A stretch of 64,000 nt of DNA from Atopobiaceae bacterium (GTDB taxonomy: Bacteria; Actinomycetota; Coriobacteriia; Coriobacteriales; Atopobiaceae), in NCBI GenBank assembly GCA_022655215.1, contig JALCUE010000001.1, positions 682,001 to 746,000 of the forward strand, written 5' to 3'. The notes below the pieces were generated by a model. That model was not told where the DNA came from. It saw nothing but the letters and a program-made list of their open reading frames with translations, and made no database searches. The translations under genes and the position numbers were made by a program. Shown here piece by piece: positions 1 to 10,313 of the stretch; position 1 is the stretch's first letter; the number at the start of each line of letters is the position of its first letter.

Positions 1-580
1 CCCGGATGCGCAGTGGAAGTGGAACTACTTCACCTCGTATTCGGATGAGGACCGGACCTGGCAGGGCGGAGACCTCACCAACCTCGCCATCGGCCAGGGC
101 GACCTGCTCGTCACCCCGCTGCAGATGGCTGACATCTATGCGGGAATCGGCACCAGAGGCACCATCTGGAGACCTCACGTGATGAAGAGCGTGAGGAGCA
201 GGTCCGGCTCCGATTCCGTCATCGAGTACAAATGTGACATCCTTAACTCGCCCACGGAGGATGCGGCATACATGGATCTCGTCCATGCCGGACTCAAGGG
301 CGTGATCTACGAGGAGAGCGAATCCCTTGCCTCGCACTTCACCAACATGTCGATCACGCTTGCCGGCAAGACCGGCTCAGGTGAGCACGGCAACGATGCC
401 GCGACCGGTTGGTTCTGCAGCTTCGCTCCCTACGAGGACACGAAGTACGCCGTCGTCGCCGTCGTCGAGAAGGGCGGCTTCGGTGCCACGTCGGCCATGT
501 ATGCCGTCCGTGACACGCTTGGTGAGATCTATGGTGAGCCCGACACCTCGACGGTCGAGATGTCCGACAGCACGCGTTAG
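1..580 (+). CDS. Penicillin-binding protein 2 (transpeptidase), C-terminal part, truncated by the window edge
   Basis: Only the last ~190 residues are present and the reading frame is open from base 2. This is the end of a class B penicillin-binding protein, the D,D-transpeptidase that crosslinks peptidoglycan outside the membrane. The stretch GQGDLLVTPLQMA is typical of the family, and the KTGSGE box around base 368 is the conserved KTG motif of the active site. The serine (SxxK) and SxN boxes lie upstream of the window. It ends 11 bases before rodA, which has the ribosome site GGAGGG; this pairing points to the elongation-specific PBP2 (mrdA-like) rather than a divisome enzyme. Confidence 0.9.
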   Translation, partial: PDAQWKWNYFTSYSDEDRTWQGGDLTNLAIGQGDLLVTPLQMADIYAGIGTRGTIWRPHVMKSVRSRSGSDSVIEYKCDILNSPTEDAAYMDLVHAGLKGVIYEESESLASHFTNMSITLAGKTGSGEHGNDAATGWFCSFAPYEDTKYAVVAVVEKGGFGATSAMYAVRDTLGEIYGEPDTSTVEMSDSTR

Positions 581-591
581 GAGGGAGGGTC

Positions 592-1827
592 ATGGCGACG
601 AACGAGAGCGGTCTAGGCGGTTTGGGATTCGGCGGTGTCGTGTCCTCGCTCTTTGGCGGGGACGCCGGCAAGCGTCCTGGCGCCGCGCACACGCGTGTGC
701 GCGGGCGCAGGAACCTCATCGCCGACCTCTACCTGCCGGCCTTGATACCCGCCTTGCTCCTCCTCGCATACGGCCTCGTGGTCATCTGGTCGGCCTCGCT
801 CTCCATCGAGGACGCCAACTTCCCCCGACAGGTCCTGGGAGGCGCCATCGGACTCGCCTGCGCAGCCGTGATCTGGCGCTACGACTATCGCAATCTCGCC
901 AACATGACGACGGCCCTTCTCGTCATCGACGTCGTGCTGATGCTCCTGCCCCATGTTCCCGGTCTCAGCTATTCCGCGAAGGGTATGACCGGTTGGATCA
1001 AGATCCCGATCATCAACCAGACGTTCCAGCCATCGGAGCTTGCCAAGCTCGTGACGATCTTCCTCATGGCAGCTCTCACGGCCCAGTACAACGGGAAGAT
1101 CAAGACCCTCAGGGACTACATCAAGCTCTGCGCGATGCTCTGCGTCCCGTTCATCCTCATCCTCACGCAGCCCGACCTCGGCACGGGCCTCATCGTCCTC
1201 GTCGTGGGCGCCTCGATCATCATCTGTGGCGGTGCCAAGAGGAGCTGGGTCCTCGTCACGCTCGTCATAATCGTGCTCGGTGCCACCGTGGTCGTCGTCA
1301 GCTCCATGACGGACGGACTTCCCCATATCCTCAAGGAGTACCAGCTCAAGAGACTCATCGTGTTCGTCGACCCTTCGGTCGACCCCACGGGCGATGGCTA
1401 CAACCTCCAACAGGCGGAGATCGCGGTCGGGTCCGGCGGCTTCTTCGGCAAGGGCATCGGCAACGCGACTCAGGCGGGTCAGGGATTCCTTCCCGAGGCG
1501 CATACGGACTTCGTCTTCGCCCTTCTTGCCGAGGAGTTCGGCTTCCTCGGGGCGATCGTCCTGCTCGCCCTCTTCGGCTGGCTCTTCTTCTCCACCATAC
1601 GACTCGCGATGAAGGTCGAGTCGCCGTTCTCGAAGCTCATACTGGTCGGGGTGGTGACGATGTGGGCGTTCCAGCTTCTCGAGAACGTCGGGATGTGCAT
1701 CGGCATCATGCCCATCACGGGCATCCCGTTGCCGTTCATCAGCTACGGGTCTTCCTCCATGGTGGTCCAGCTGGCCTCGGTCGGCGTCGTCCAGTCCGTC
1801 TGGAAGCACAGGACGAAGTCCGCCTAG
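592..1827 (+). CDS. rodA: RodA/FtsW-family SEDS peptidoglycan glycosyltransferase
   Basis: The 411-residue polytopic membrane protein polymerises lipid II into glycan strands. Roughly 45 cytoplasmic residues precede the first membrane helix (about 49-70). Family hallmarks are visible: QPSELAKL, TQPDLGTGLIVL, and the periplasmic-loop segment HTDFVFALLAEEFGF, where the catalytic Asp normally sits. The C-terminal ITGIPLPFISYGSSS is also typical. ATG start with GGAGGG 8 bases upstream. Since it directly follows a PBP2 gene in one operon, RodA (elongasome) is a better name than FtsW, although the families are homologous and the assignment rests on context. Confidence 0.92.
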   Translation: MATNESGLGGLGFGGVVSSLFGGDAGKRPGAAHTRVRGRRNLIADLYLPALIPALLLLAYGLVVIWSASLSIEDANFPRQVLGGAIGLACAAVIWRYDYRNLANMTTALLVIDVVLMLLPHVPGLSYSAKGMTGWIKIPIINQTFQPSELAKLVTIFLMAALTAQYNGKIKTLRDYIKLCAMLCVPFILILTQPDLGTGLIVLVVGASIIICGGAKRSWVLVTLVIIVLGATVVVVSSMTDGLPHILKEYQLKRLIVFVDPSVDPTGDGYNLQQAEIAVGSGGFFGKGIGNATQAGQGFLPEAHTDFVFALLAEEFGFLGAIVLLALFGWLFFSTIRLAMKVESPFSKLILVGVVTMWAFQLLENVGMCIGIMPITGIPLPFISYGSSSMVVQLASVGVVQSVWKHRTKSA

Positions 1828-1890
1828 GTTTCGGGTATACCGCTGAAAGTGTTGACCTGCTTCTGAACAGACTCCGTGGGAGGGGAAACG

Positions 1891-2913
1891 ATGGCTTCAC
1901 TCCGTGACATCCCGGTCGCCAAGGCCGCGAGCGTCTTCGATACCGGTCGGAAGGCCGTGGAGGACCGTGCCGCCGTGGTTGGGGTCACGGTGCTCGTCGA
2001 CCCCGCCGCACCGAGGGACCTCGTCGTAGCCGTCCGAGACGCATTCACCCCACAGACCGCCCATGGCCTCATCCACGTCGCCGCCCTTGACTCCGCCAAA
2101 CCACTCGAGGTCAATTCCTCGACGGATGTGGCTGTCGTCGTCGCCGGCGGCTCCGATACCCTCTGCGGCTCCGCTGCCCTAGCGTTCGCACATGCCGGCG
2201 TCCCCTGTGCCATCGTCGCCCAGTCGAGCGTCGAGGCGCCTGAGGTCCACATGCCGGAGGACGGCGTTCAGGTGGCTCTCGTGTGCGCCTCGAGTCGGGA
2301 CGTCCTTCTCGACAAGCTCGCTCGCTGGATCTGCGATACAAGCGAGAAGGACCTCGCGTTCGCGGCCAACTTCCCGTTCGTGAGACGTCCGAAGGCGGAG
2401 CAGCTGGTCCAGGCGTGCTCGGCACAGAACGCTGCGGTGGGAGCCATGCCCTTCCTCAAGGGTGCCGACTTCCCCGTGATGACGGCCAACGAGGCGAAGA
2501 TGGCCCTCGAGGTCGCGGCGATCTACGGCAAGGACCTCTCCCTCGCGCGGATACCCGAGATCGCATTCGTAATCGCCGGGGCCTTCGGGCTGCGCGGCAT
2601 CGCACGTGGCGCCTCGTCTATCCTCCCCGGTCTTGACTGGGCTCTGGGTGTGGGCGTCGGCTATGGTGGGGCGACCGCAATCGGACAGGCGCTCATCGCG
2701 AGGTTCGAGGGCCTTCCCGAGTCCGCGGCTGACGTCATCGAGGACAGAGCCGACCACGTGGGGGACGTCATGAGGCTTCTCTCCGACGGACGCGAACGCG
2801 CACGTGAGGCGACCGCCGCCACTTCCGGCTCGAACGACGGGTCCTCTTCGAGAGGCGAGGCCTACGTCGTCATCGCCAATGGACAGGCATCCGCTGCCGG
2901 AGGGATGGCTTGA
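1891..2913 (+). CDS. DUF697 (YcjF-like) family protein, function unknown
   Basis: 340 residues. The start is placed at ATG 1891, behind GGGAGGGG, rather than at an in-frame GTG 15 bases earlier which lies inside the ribosome site. The N-terminal half (to ~150) is an alpha/beta region with VTVLVD and VAVVVAGGS strands and no Walker A motif. The C-terminal half carries TANEAKMALEVAAIYG and a glycine-rich GAFGLRGIARG hydrophobic hairpin like the DUF697 domain found in YcjF and some GTPases. The end (about 295-340) is Ser/Gly/Ala-rich and probably disordered. It sits between rodA and a radical-SAM gene; its stop overlaps the next ATG by one base. No function is assigned. Confidence 0.7.
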   Translation: MASLRDIPVAKAASVFDTGRKAVEDRAAVVGVTVLVDPAAPRDLVVAVRDAFTPQTAHGLIHVAALDSAKPLEVNSSTDVAVVVAGGSDTLCGSAALAFAHAGVPCAIVAQSSVEAPEVHMPEDGVQVALVCASSRDVLLDKLARWICDTSEKDLAFAANFPFVRRPKAEQLVQACSAQNAAVGAMPFLKGADFPVMTANEAKMALEVAAIYGKDLSLARIPEIAFVIAGAFGLRGIARGASSILPGLDWALGVGVGYGGATAIGQALIARFEGLPESAADVIEDRADHVGDVMRLLSDGRERAREATAATSGSNDGSSSRGEAYVVIANGQASAAGGMA

Positions 2914-4790
2914 TGAGACTCGCACGCGAGCCCATGTTCGACAGAATCGAGCCATTGCTTCCGAAGGTCGAGAAGCCCACCCGCTATATCGATGGTGAGT
3001 GGGGGGCCATCCACGATGAGGAAAGTGAGTTCAGGGTATGTCTCATCTACCCTGACACCTATGAGATCGGCCTCTCCAACATGGGGCTTGCGATTCTCTA
3101 CTCCGCCATCAACTCGGCTGAGGGGATGGCCTGCGAGCGCAGCTATCTGCCTTGGGTCGACATGGCCGATCTGATGAGGGAGTCGGAGGTGCCGCTCCTC
3201 GCCCTCGAAAGCTCCTGCCCCGTGGCCTCCTTCGATGTCGTGGGCTTCACCCTCGCGCACGAGATGGCCTGCACGAACATCCTCGAGGCCCTCGACCTGT
3301 CCCGCATCCCCGTCCGAGCGAGCGACCGTGCTGAGGATGACCCTATCGTCCTCGGAGGGGGTCCTTCGGTCTGGAACTGCGAGCCCATGGCGCCCGCATT
3401 CGACGCGGTCCTCCTCGGCGACGGCGAAGAGGGTATCGTCGACATGTGTCGCTGTGTCAAGGACGGTCGCTCACAAGGTCTTTCGAGATCGCAGATACTG
3501 GAGAACCTTGCCTGCGTCCAGGGCGTGTACGTTCCATCCCTCTATGACATCGTCGTAGGTGAGGGAACCACCCCATGGGGCGTCGCCGTCGCGAGGGAGG
3601 GCAGCAATGCCCCCGCGAAGGTCGTCAAGCGAGTCATTCCCGACCTCTCCGCGACCGACCCGCTTCCCTCGGGCATCGTTCCCTTCATGCACACCGTGTT
3701 CGACCGTCAGGCCATCGAGGTCCTTCGCGGATGTGCGAGAGGCTGCCGCTTCTGCCAGGCCGGAATCACCTATAGACCCGTCCGCGAGCGTCCACAGGAC
3801 CAGGTCGTCGCGGCCTGCTGCAAAGGTCTCGATCGCTCGGGCTACGACGAGGTCTCTCTCACCTCTCTCTCGACTACGGACCACAGTGAATGTGCCCAGA
3901 TCCTCCATCGCCTCAACGCCAGCGTGGCCGGCAAGGGCGTTCGCGTCTCCATCCCGTCCCAGCGGCTCGACTCGTTCGGTGTCGACATGGCACTCGAGGT
4001 GGCAGGCGACAAGAGGGGAGGGCTCACCTTCGCTCCCGAGGCGGGGACGCAGCGCCTCCGTGACGTCATCAACAAGAACGTGACGGAGGGGGACCTCGAG
4101 CGCGCGGCGCGTAACGCGTTCGAGAACGGTTGGCGGCGCATGAAACTCTACTTCATGATGGGACTCCCCACCGAGACCGACGAGGACATCGTCGCCATCC
4201 CCGCCGCCGCGCAGCGAGTGCTCGAGATCGCTCGCGATGTCATCCCCAAGGGACAGAGGGGCGGTGTCTCCGTGAGCATATCCGTCGCCGTCTTCGTCCC
4301 GAAGGCCCACACCCCCTTCCAGTGGTGCGGTCAACTACCTATCGACGAGGTAAGACGTCGTCAGAGGCTTCTCGTCGAGTCCACGCATGATAGGGCGATC
4401 AGGGTCAGCTATCACGATGCCGAGACCTCCCTTCTCGAGGCCTTCCTTTCGAAGGGCGGCCGTGCCGTGTTCGACGTCATCGAGGACGCCTGGCGCAGCG
4501 GCTGCCGCTTCGACGCATGGAGCGATCATTTCCGCTATGACATCTGGGACGCCGCGGCCACGAGGCATGGCTACGACATCCCCGCGATTGCCTCGCAGGG
4601 AACGCCCGTGGGCACTCGTCTGCCTTGGGAGCACACTTCACCGGGCGTCGATCCCGGATTCCTCGAGAGGGAATGGCGACGCGCACTCGATGGCATCACC
4701 ACGCAGGACTGCACTCGCACGAGTTGCGTCGGCTGCGGCGTCTGCCCGACGCTCGGCGTCTCCAACGTGATAGCGGGGGACCGCTCATGA
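2913..4790 (+). CDS. TIGR03960-type B12-binding-like radical SAM protein
   Basis: 625 residues. The N-terminal part resembles the cobalamin-binding-like Rossmann region of B12-radical SAM proteins (FRVCLIYPDTYEIGLSNMG). A radical-SAM core follows with CxxxCxxC at Cys274, Cys278 and Cys281 (RGCARGCRFCQAG), the site of the SAM-binding 4Fe-4S cluster. The C-terminus has a second cysteine group, DCTRTSCVGCGVC, that could bind another cluster. ATG 2913 is chosen (GGAGGG upstream); a TTG three bases earlier is less likely. It overlaps the next gene by four bases (ATGA), and the two are recognised as a conserved pair. The reaction is not known; an RNA or ribosomal substrate is only a guess from the neighbouring rplU. 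Confidence 0.85.
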   Translation: MRLAREPMFDRIEPLLPKVEKPTRYIDGEWGAIHDEESEFRVCLIYPDTYEIGLSNMGLAILYSAINSAEGMACERSYLPWVDMADLMRESEVPLLALESSCPVASFDVVGFTLAHEMACTNILEALDLSRIPVRASDRAEDDPIVLGGGPSVWNCEPMAPAFDAVLLGDGEEGIVDMCRCVKDGRSQGLSRSQILENLACVQGVYVPSLYDIVVGEGTTPWGVAVAREGSNAPAKVVKRVIPDLSATDPLPSGIVPFMHTVFDRQAIEVLRGCARGCRFCQAGITYRPVRERPQDQVVAACCKGLDRSGYDEVSLTSLSTTDHSECAQILHRLNASVAGKGVRVSIPSQRLDSFGVDMALEVAGDKRGGLTFAPEAGTQRLRDVINKNVTEGDLERAARNAFENGWRRMKLYFMMGLPTETDEDIVAIPAAAQRVLEIARDVIPKGQRGGVSVSISVAVFVPKAHTPFQWCGQLPIDEVRRRQRLLVESTHDRAIRVSYHDAETSLLEAFLSKGGRAVFDVIEDAWRSGCRFDAWSDHFRYDIWDAAATRHGYDIPAIASQGTPVGTRLPWEHTSPGVDPGFLEREWRRALDGITTQDCTRTSCVGCGVCPTLGVSNVIAGDRS

Positions 4791-5500
4791 GCGGCTTCAT
4801 GCTTCGCGTCGGATATGGAAAGACGGGTCGTCTGCGCTATCTCGGTCACCTCGAGGTGCTTGGGAGCATCGACAGGATCGTCCGTAGGGCAGGTCTTCCC
4901 TTCGCGGTATCGCAGGGCTTCTCGCCCCACATGCGCATAGCCTTCAGCCCCGCCCTTCCCGTCGGTGCGCTCTCGGAATGCGAGTGGTTCGATCTCATGC
5001 TCACGAGTCTGGTCCCCGTGGAGGAGGCCCTCGGAGCGCTGGTCGACGCCTCGCCCCGCGAACTCGCTCCGACGCGCGCGGCCTACGTCGACCCCCGTTC
5101 GCCTGCGCTCGGGGCATGGCTTGACCGTGTCGACTGGGAGATCAGGCTCGTGGGAGGCGGGCTGACCGTCGACTGCGTCAGGGCGGCACTCGATGACGTC
5201 GTATCGAGCGGTCACGTGGACTACCTGAGGTCGGGCAAGCCCAGGACCGTCGACCTGCGTCGCACCTTGGTCTCATGTGACGTGCGGGGGACGGGGCCGG
5301 ACGTCCTTCTCGGGTTCAAGACCCGCTCGAGCAACGACGGCGCCCTTCGTCCCGATGTCCTCGCAGGCGCGATTCTTGGCGATTCCAGGCTTGAGGGTGC
5401 CTCTTGCGAGCTCATGGACGTGAGGAAGATCGGTCAGTGGCATGAGGGGGAGGATGGGCTCATCAGCCCCCTCGACCTCGCCGTCACGACCTCGGCGTAG
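4787..5500 (+). CDS. TIGR03936 / DUF2344 family protein, partner of the radical SAM enzyme
   Basis: 237 residues. The N-terminus has the family signature: YGKTGRLRYLGHLEV, then LPFAVSQGFSPHMRIAFSPALPVG. It is translationally coupled to the TIGR03960 gene (ATGA overlap). In some bacteria the two are fused, which suggests one functional unit. DUF2344 proteins are thought to resemble RNA-associated folds, but the biochemical role is not established. The gene ends about 60 bases before the rplU promoter, so it closes the first operon of the window. No hairpin terminator is evident. Confidence 0.8.
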   Translation: MSGFMLRVGYGKTGRLRYLGHLEVLGSIDRIVRRAGLPFAVSQGFSPHMRIAFSPALPVGALSECEWFDLMLTSLVPVEEALGALVDASPRELAPTRAAYVDPRSPALGAWLDRVDWEIRLVGGGLTVDCVRAALDDVVSSGHVDYLRSGKPRTVDLRRTLVSCDVRGTGPDVLLGFKTRSSNDGALRPDVLAGAILGDSRLEGASCELMDVRKIGQWHEGEDGLISPLDLAVTTSA

Positions 5501-5562
5501 CATGGTATGACCGCACAATCGGTATTTGGCGTGAATCGGTCGACCTTGGGCTATGATTTTCG

Positions 5563-5591
5563 TTGACTGGCGGTATTCCAGCTGGTAGGAT
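5563..5591 (+). promoter_or_regulatory. Sigma-A-type promoter of rplU-rpmA
   Basis: TTGACT at 5563-5568 and TAGGAT at 5586-5591 are separated by 17 bases. Transcription would start near 5598, leaving a leader of only ~35 bases before the rplU ATG, too short for a structured L21-binding leader. Confidence 0.75.
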
Positions 5592-5632
5592 ATCCAACTG
5601 TTGCACTCAACTCAGCAATGAAGGGCTTACAC

Positions 5633-6007
5633 ATGTACGCAATCGTTTCCACTGGCGGCAAGCAGTACAAGGTTGCCAAGGGCGACGTCATCGACGTCGA
5701 GAAGATCGACGCTCAGCCTGGCGACAAGGTCAAGCTTGACGTCCTCATGCTCAATGACGGCAAGAAGGTCGTCGTCGACGCTGCCGCTCTCGAGAAGATG
5801 AAGGTCACCGCCAAGGTCGTGGAGCAGTTCCGCGGCGAGAAGCAGCTGGTCTTCAAGCTCGAGAAGCGCAAGCGCTATCACCGCTGCAACGGCCATCGTC
5901 AGAGCCTCACCAAGCTCGAGGTCACCACGATGCCTTCCGCCAAGGCTCCGGCCAAGAAGGCTTCCACCGAGAAGTCCGAGGCCGCTGACACCAAGGCTTC
6001 CGAGTAG
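5633..6007 (+). CDS. rplU: Large ribosomal subunit protein bL21
   Basis: 124 residues. MYAIVSTGGKQYKVAKGDVI is the standard L21 opening, and the RKRYHRCNGHRQ segment belongs to its rRNA-binding C-terminal part. ATG 5633 is preferred over an in-frame ATG 15 bases upstream because it matches the family's N-terminus and has GAAGGG before it. About 20 residues beyond the usual end form a Lys/Ala/Glu/Ser-rich tail (from about residue 102), a low-complexity extension also seen on S16 and S2 in this window. First gene of a two-gene ribosomal operon. Confidence 0.97.
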   Translation: MYAIVSTGGKQYKVAKGDVIDVEKIDAQPGDKVKLDVLMLNDGKKVVVDAAALEKMKVTAKVVEQFRGEKQLVFKLEKRKRYHRCNGHRQSLTKLEVTTMPSAKAPAKKASTEKSEAADTKASE

Positions 6008-6038
6008 GACTCACCCCATCAGATAGGCAGGTAGCACT

Positions 6039-6293
6039 ATGGCACACAAGAAAGGCCTCGGCTCTTCCCGTAACGGCCGTGACTCCAACGCACAGCGTCT
6101 CGGCACCAAGCGCTTCGGTGGCCAGCAGGTGAACGCGGGCGAGATCCTGGTCCGTCAGCGTGGCACGCATATCGCCCCTGGTGAGAACGTCGGCCGTGGC
6201 AAGGATGACACCCTGTTCGCACTCACCGAGGGTACGGTCGAGTTCACGAAGGGCGCCAAGCACAAGGTGCATGTCCGCACCGCCGAGGCGTAG
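6039..6293 (+). CDS. rpmA: Large ribosomal subunit protein bL27
   Basis: 84 residues, the normal L27 length. It begins [20 protein letters not shown], so the glycine/lysine-rich N-terminal arm that reaches towards the peptidyl transferase centre starts immediately after the initiator Met. There is no cleavable N-terminal extension of the Firmicutes type. Consistently, no Prp (YsxB) protease gene sits between rplU and rpmA, where Firmicutes have it. Lies 31 bases after rplU and ends before a GC-rich hairpin. Confidence 0.97.
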   Translation: MAHKKGLGSSRNGRDSNAQRLGTKRFGGQQVNAGEILVRQRGTHIAPGENVGRGKDDTLFALTEGTVEFTKGAKHKVHVRTAEA

Positions 6294-6322
6294 GCTTTCG
6301 TCTCGTCTCTGATCGTTCGCAC

Positions 6323-6360
6323 GCGGGACCCTCGGCTTTCGCTGGGGGTCCCGCTTCGTA
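6323..6360 (+). terminator. Hairpin terminator after rplU-rpmA
   Basis: GCGGGACCC (6323-6331) pairs perfectly with GGGTCCCGC (6346-6354) around a 14-base loop. The tail is TTCGTA, not a clean U-tract. Confidence 0.6.
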
Positions 6361-6398
6361 TGGGCCGCGTCGACGGATTCTCCGTCCATCTGCCCTAA

Positions 6399-7916
<1,518 letters not shown>

Positions 7917-9041
7917 ATGGGTCATCCCGAGCAGCTCGACAACATCGTCGTGGCGAAGGTCGGCTCCTCCACCCTCGTCGACTCGAAGGGAGCACTCGAT
8001 CGTGCCTTCGTGGCCGATCTCTGCTCGCAGGTCGCCGTTCTCTCAAGCGAGGGATACCGTCTCGTCATCGTGTCGAGCGGTGCCGGAGCAGCCGGTGCGG
8101 AGCGGCTCGGATTGTCCTCGAAGCCCAGCGACGTGCCTGGCATCCAAGCATGCTGTGCCGCTGGTCAGGCGGTCGTTACCGAGACATACGCCGAGGCACT
8201 TGCCAAGCATGGTCTCACCTGCGGCCAGGTGCTTCTCACACGTGAGGGCGTCACGGACCGCGAGGGATATCTGAATGCCCGCAACACCCTCGACAGGCTC
8301 GTCGAGTTCGGCTGCGTTCCCGTCATCAACGAGAACGACACCGTCTCGGTCGGCGAGATCACCTTCGGCGACAACGACATGCTCGGCGCCATCGTCTCCG
8401 CCCTGATCGGGGCGTCGCATTATGTCGTCCTCTCGGATGTCGAGGGCCTTTACTCGGCCAATCCGGACGTCGACCCCACGGCGACGCTCGTCGACACGGT
8501 CACAAGCGTCGACGAGTCGATCCTCGCCATCGCAGGAGGTCCGACGTCCGGCGTCGGGACGGGTGGCATGGCAAGCAAGGTCCGCGCCGGCAGGGCGATG
8601 CTCGCCTCGGGGATTCCCATGACGATCTGCCTCGGACGCCGGCGAGACGCCCTCATCGCGGCGGTCCATGGAGACGGGCGAGGCACGAGGTTCGTCGCTC
8701 CGGCTGAATCCAGCAGGGAGAACGCCCGTAAGCTCTGGATCGGTCTCGCAGGGATGTCCCGCGGCAGCGTGATAATTGACGAAGGCGCTGAGCGCGCCCT
8801 CGTCGAGGACGGCGCCTCGCTTCTTCCGGTCGGCGTCATCGGTTCCACCGGCGACTTCTCGGAGGGAGACGTCGTGAGCGTCTTCTCACGTGCGGGCTCG
8901 CTCATCGGCAAGGGCATAACGCGTTACTCATCCGATGAGATTCGCCGCGCCATGGGTCTCAAGCTCGACGTATTATCGAGATTCATGCCGCTCAAGGCTG
9001 AGCAGCCATGCATCCATAGAGACGAGCTGCTGCTCTTCTGA
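7917..9041 (+). CDS. proB: Glutamate 5-kinase
   Basis: 374 residues. First enzyme of proline synthesis: phosphorylates glutamate at the gamma-carboxylate with ATP. The amino-acid kinase domain opens KVGSSTLVD and contains VSSGAGAAG and NENDTVS motifs; GGMASKVRAGRAMLASG is the typical active-site region. The last ~95 residues form the PUA domain (from about 280, WIGLAGMSRGSVIIDEGA), as in full-length bacterial enzymes, where proline feedback inhibition acts on the kinase domain. Its ATG follows the obgE stop with no gap, and proA follows after 15 bases. Confidence 0.96.
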   Translation: MGHPEQLDNIVVAKVGSSTLVDSKGALDRAFVADLCSQVAVLSSEGYRLVIVSSGAGAAGAERLGLSSKPSDVPGIQACCAAGQAVVTETYAEALAKHGLTCGQVLLTREGVTDREGYLNARNTLDRLVEFGCVPVINENDTVSVGEITFGDNDMLGAIVSALIGASHYVVLSDVEGLYSANPDVDPTATLVDTVTSVDESILAIAGGPTSGVGTGGMASKVRAGRAMLASGIPMTICLGRRRDALIAAVHGDGRGTRFVAPAESSRENARKLWIGLAGMSRGSVIIDEGAERALVEDGASLLPVGVIGSTGDFSEGDVVSVFSRAGSLIGKGITRYSSDEIRRAMGLKLDVLSRFMPLKAEQPCIHRDELLLF

Positions 9042-9056
9042 CCCAAGGGGGTTCAC

Positions 9057-10313
9057 ATGAGGGATGCTCTCGATTGTGCGAGGTGTGCGGCAGCTGCGGC
9101 GCCGTCACTCGCAGGTGCCGACTCGCAGATGAGGTCGGCCGCGATCGTCGCAGCGGCCGATCGTCTCCTCGCAAGGGCGTCTGACGTCATCGAGGCAAAC
9201 GGACGGGACATGGCGCGGGCGGTCGAGGCCGGCATGTCCGCGCCTCTTCGTGACAGGCTCCTCCTCGACGAGGGGAGGGTCGCCTCCATGGCAGCCTCGA
9301 TGCGCGAGGTCGCGGCCCAGCCCGATCCCTTGGGACGAGTCATCGGCGGCCGTACGCTCGACTCGGGCATACGTATGGAGCAGGTCACGGTTCCCCTGGG
9401 CGTCGTCGCCATCGTCTACGAGGCCCGGCCCAACGTCACCGCCGATGCGATCGCGCTCTGCCTCAGGTCCGGCAACGCCTGCGTCCTCAGGGGCGGTTCT
9501 GCCGCAGCCGAGTCCTGCGAGGCCATCGCCGACGCATGTGTCGAGGGCGTCGTGTCGGTCGGGCTCCCCAGGGACTCGTGCACGCTCGTCACCAAGCCGG
9601 GCCACGAGCAGACCACCGAGCTCATGCATGCGAACGGTCTCGTGGACGTCCTCATCCCGAGGGGCGGGGCGAGCCTCATCCGTGCATGCCTCGAGGGCTC
9701 CACCGTCCCGGTGATAGAGACCGGAATGGGGAACTGCCACATCTACATCGAGTCCTCTGCCGATGTCGAGATGGCCCGGGACATCGTCGTCAACGCGAAG
9801 ACATCTCGTCCCGGCGTCTGCAATGCCGCGGAGTCCCTTCTCTGCGACCGAGCGATCGCGGAGAAGGCCCTTCCCGTGGTCTGCGCGGCGCTGTCCGAGC
9901 GTGGCGTCGAGCTCGTGGGCGATCCCGAAGCCGTCGGCATCGCGACCTCCCATGGCGTACCCATGTCACATGCGAGTGAGGAGGATTGGGGGACCGAGTA
10001 CCTGGACCTGAAGATGAGCGTCAGATGCGTCTCGGGCGTCGAGGAGGCCATCTCCTGCATCAACCACTACGGGACGGGACATTCGGAGTGTATCGTGAGC
10101 TCTGATTACGATGCCTCCGAGAGGTTCCTTCGCGGAGTGGACGCTGCGGCCGTATACGTCAACGCCTCCACGCGCTTCACCGACGGCGGCATGTTCGGGC
10201 TGGGAACCGAGATCGGGATCTCGACCCAGAAGCTTCATGTCAGGGGTCCAATGGGAGCCTCCGCGCTCACTTCCACCAAGTACCTCCTCAGAGGGGAGGG
10301 TCAGACGAGATGA
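9057..10313 (+). CDS. proA: Gamma-glutamyl phosphate reductase (glutamate-5-semialdehyde dehydrogenase)
   Basis: 418 residues, normal for ProA. Reduces the product of ProB with NADPH to glutamate semialdehyde, the proline precursor. An aldehyde-dehydrogenase-type fold is indicated by YEARPNVTADAIALCLRSGN and LRGGSAAAES. The catalytic cysteine is in SRPGVCNAAESLL. The C-terminal TDGGMFGLGTEIGISTQK is characteristic. ATG with AAGGGGG upstream; its stop overlaps the nadD ATG by four bases. Confidence 0.97.
   Translation: MRDALDCARCAAAAAPSLAGADSQMRSAAIVAAADRLLARASDVIEANGRDMARAVEAGMSAPLRDRLLLDEGRVASMAASMREVAAQPDPLGRVIGGRTLDSGIRMEQVTVPLGVVAIVYEARPNVTADAIALCLRSGNACVLRGGSAAAESCEAIADACVEGVVSVGLPRDSCTLVTKPGHEQTTELMHANGLVDVLIPRGGASLIRACLEGSTVPVIETGMGNCHIYIESSADVEMARDIVVNAKTSRPGVCNAAESLLCDRAIAEKALPVVCAALSERGVELVGDPEAVGIATSHGVPMSHASEEDWGTEYLDLKMSVRCVSGVEEAISCINHYGTGHSECIVSSDYDASERFLRGVDAAAVYVNASTRFTDGGMFGLGTEIGISTQKLHVRGPMGASALTSTKYLLRGEGQTR

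Noticed and set aside
327-1907. A 526-codon plus-strand frame overlapping PBP2 and rodA
   Set aside because: Arg/Pro/Ser-rich translation typical of a shifted frame over two recognised genes.
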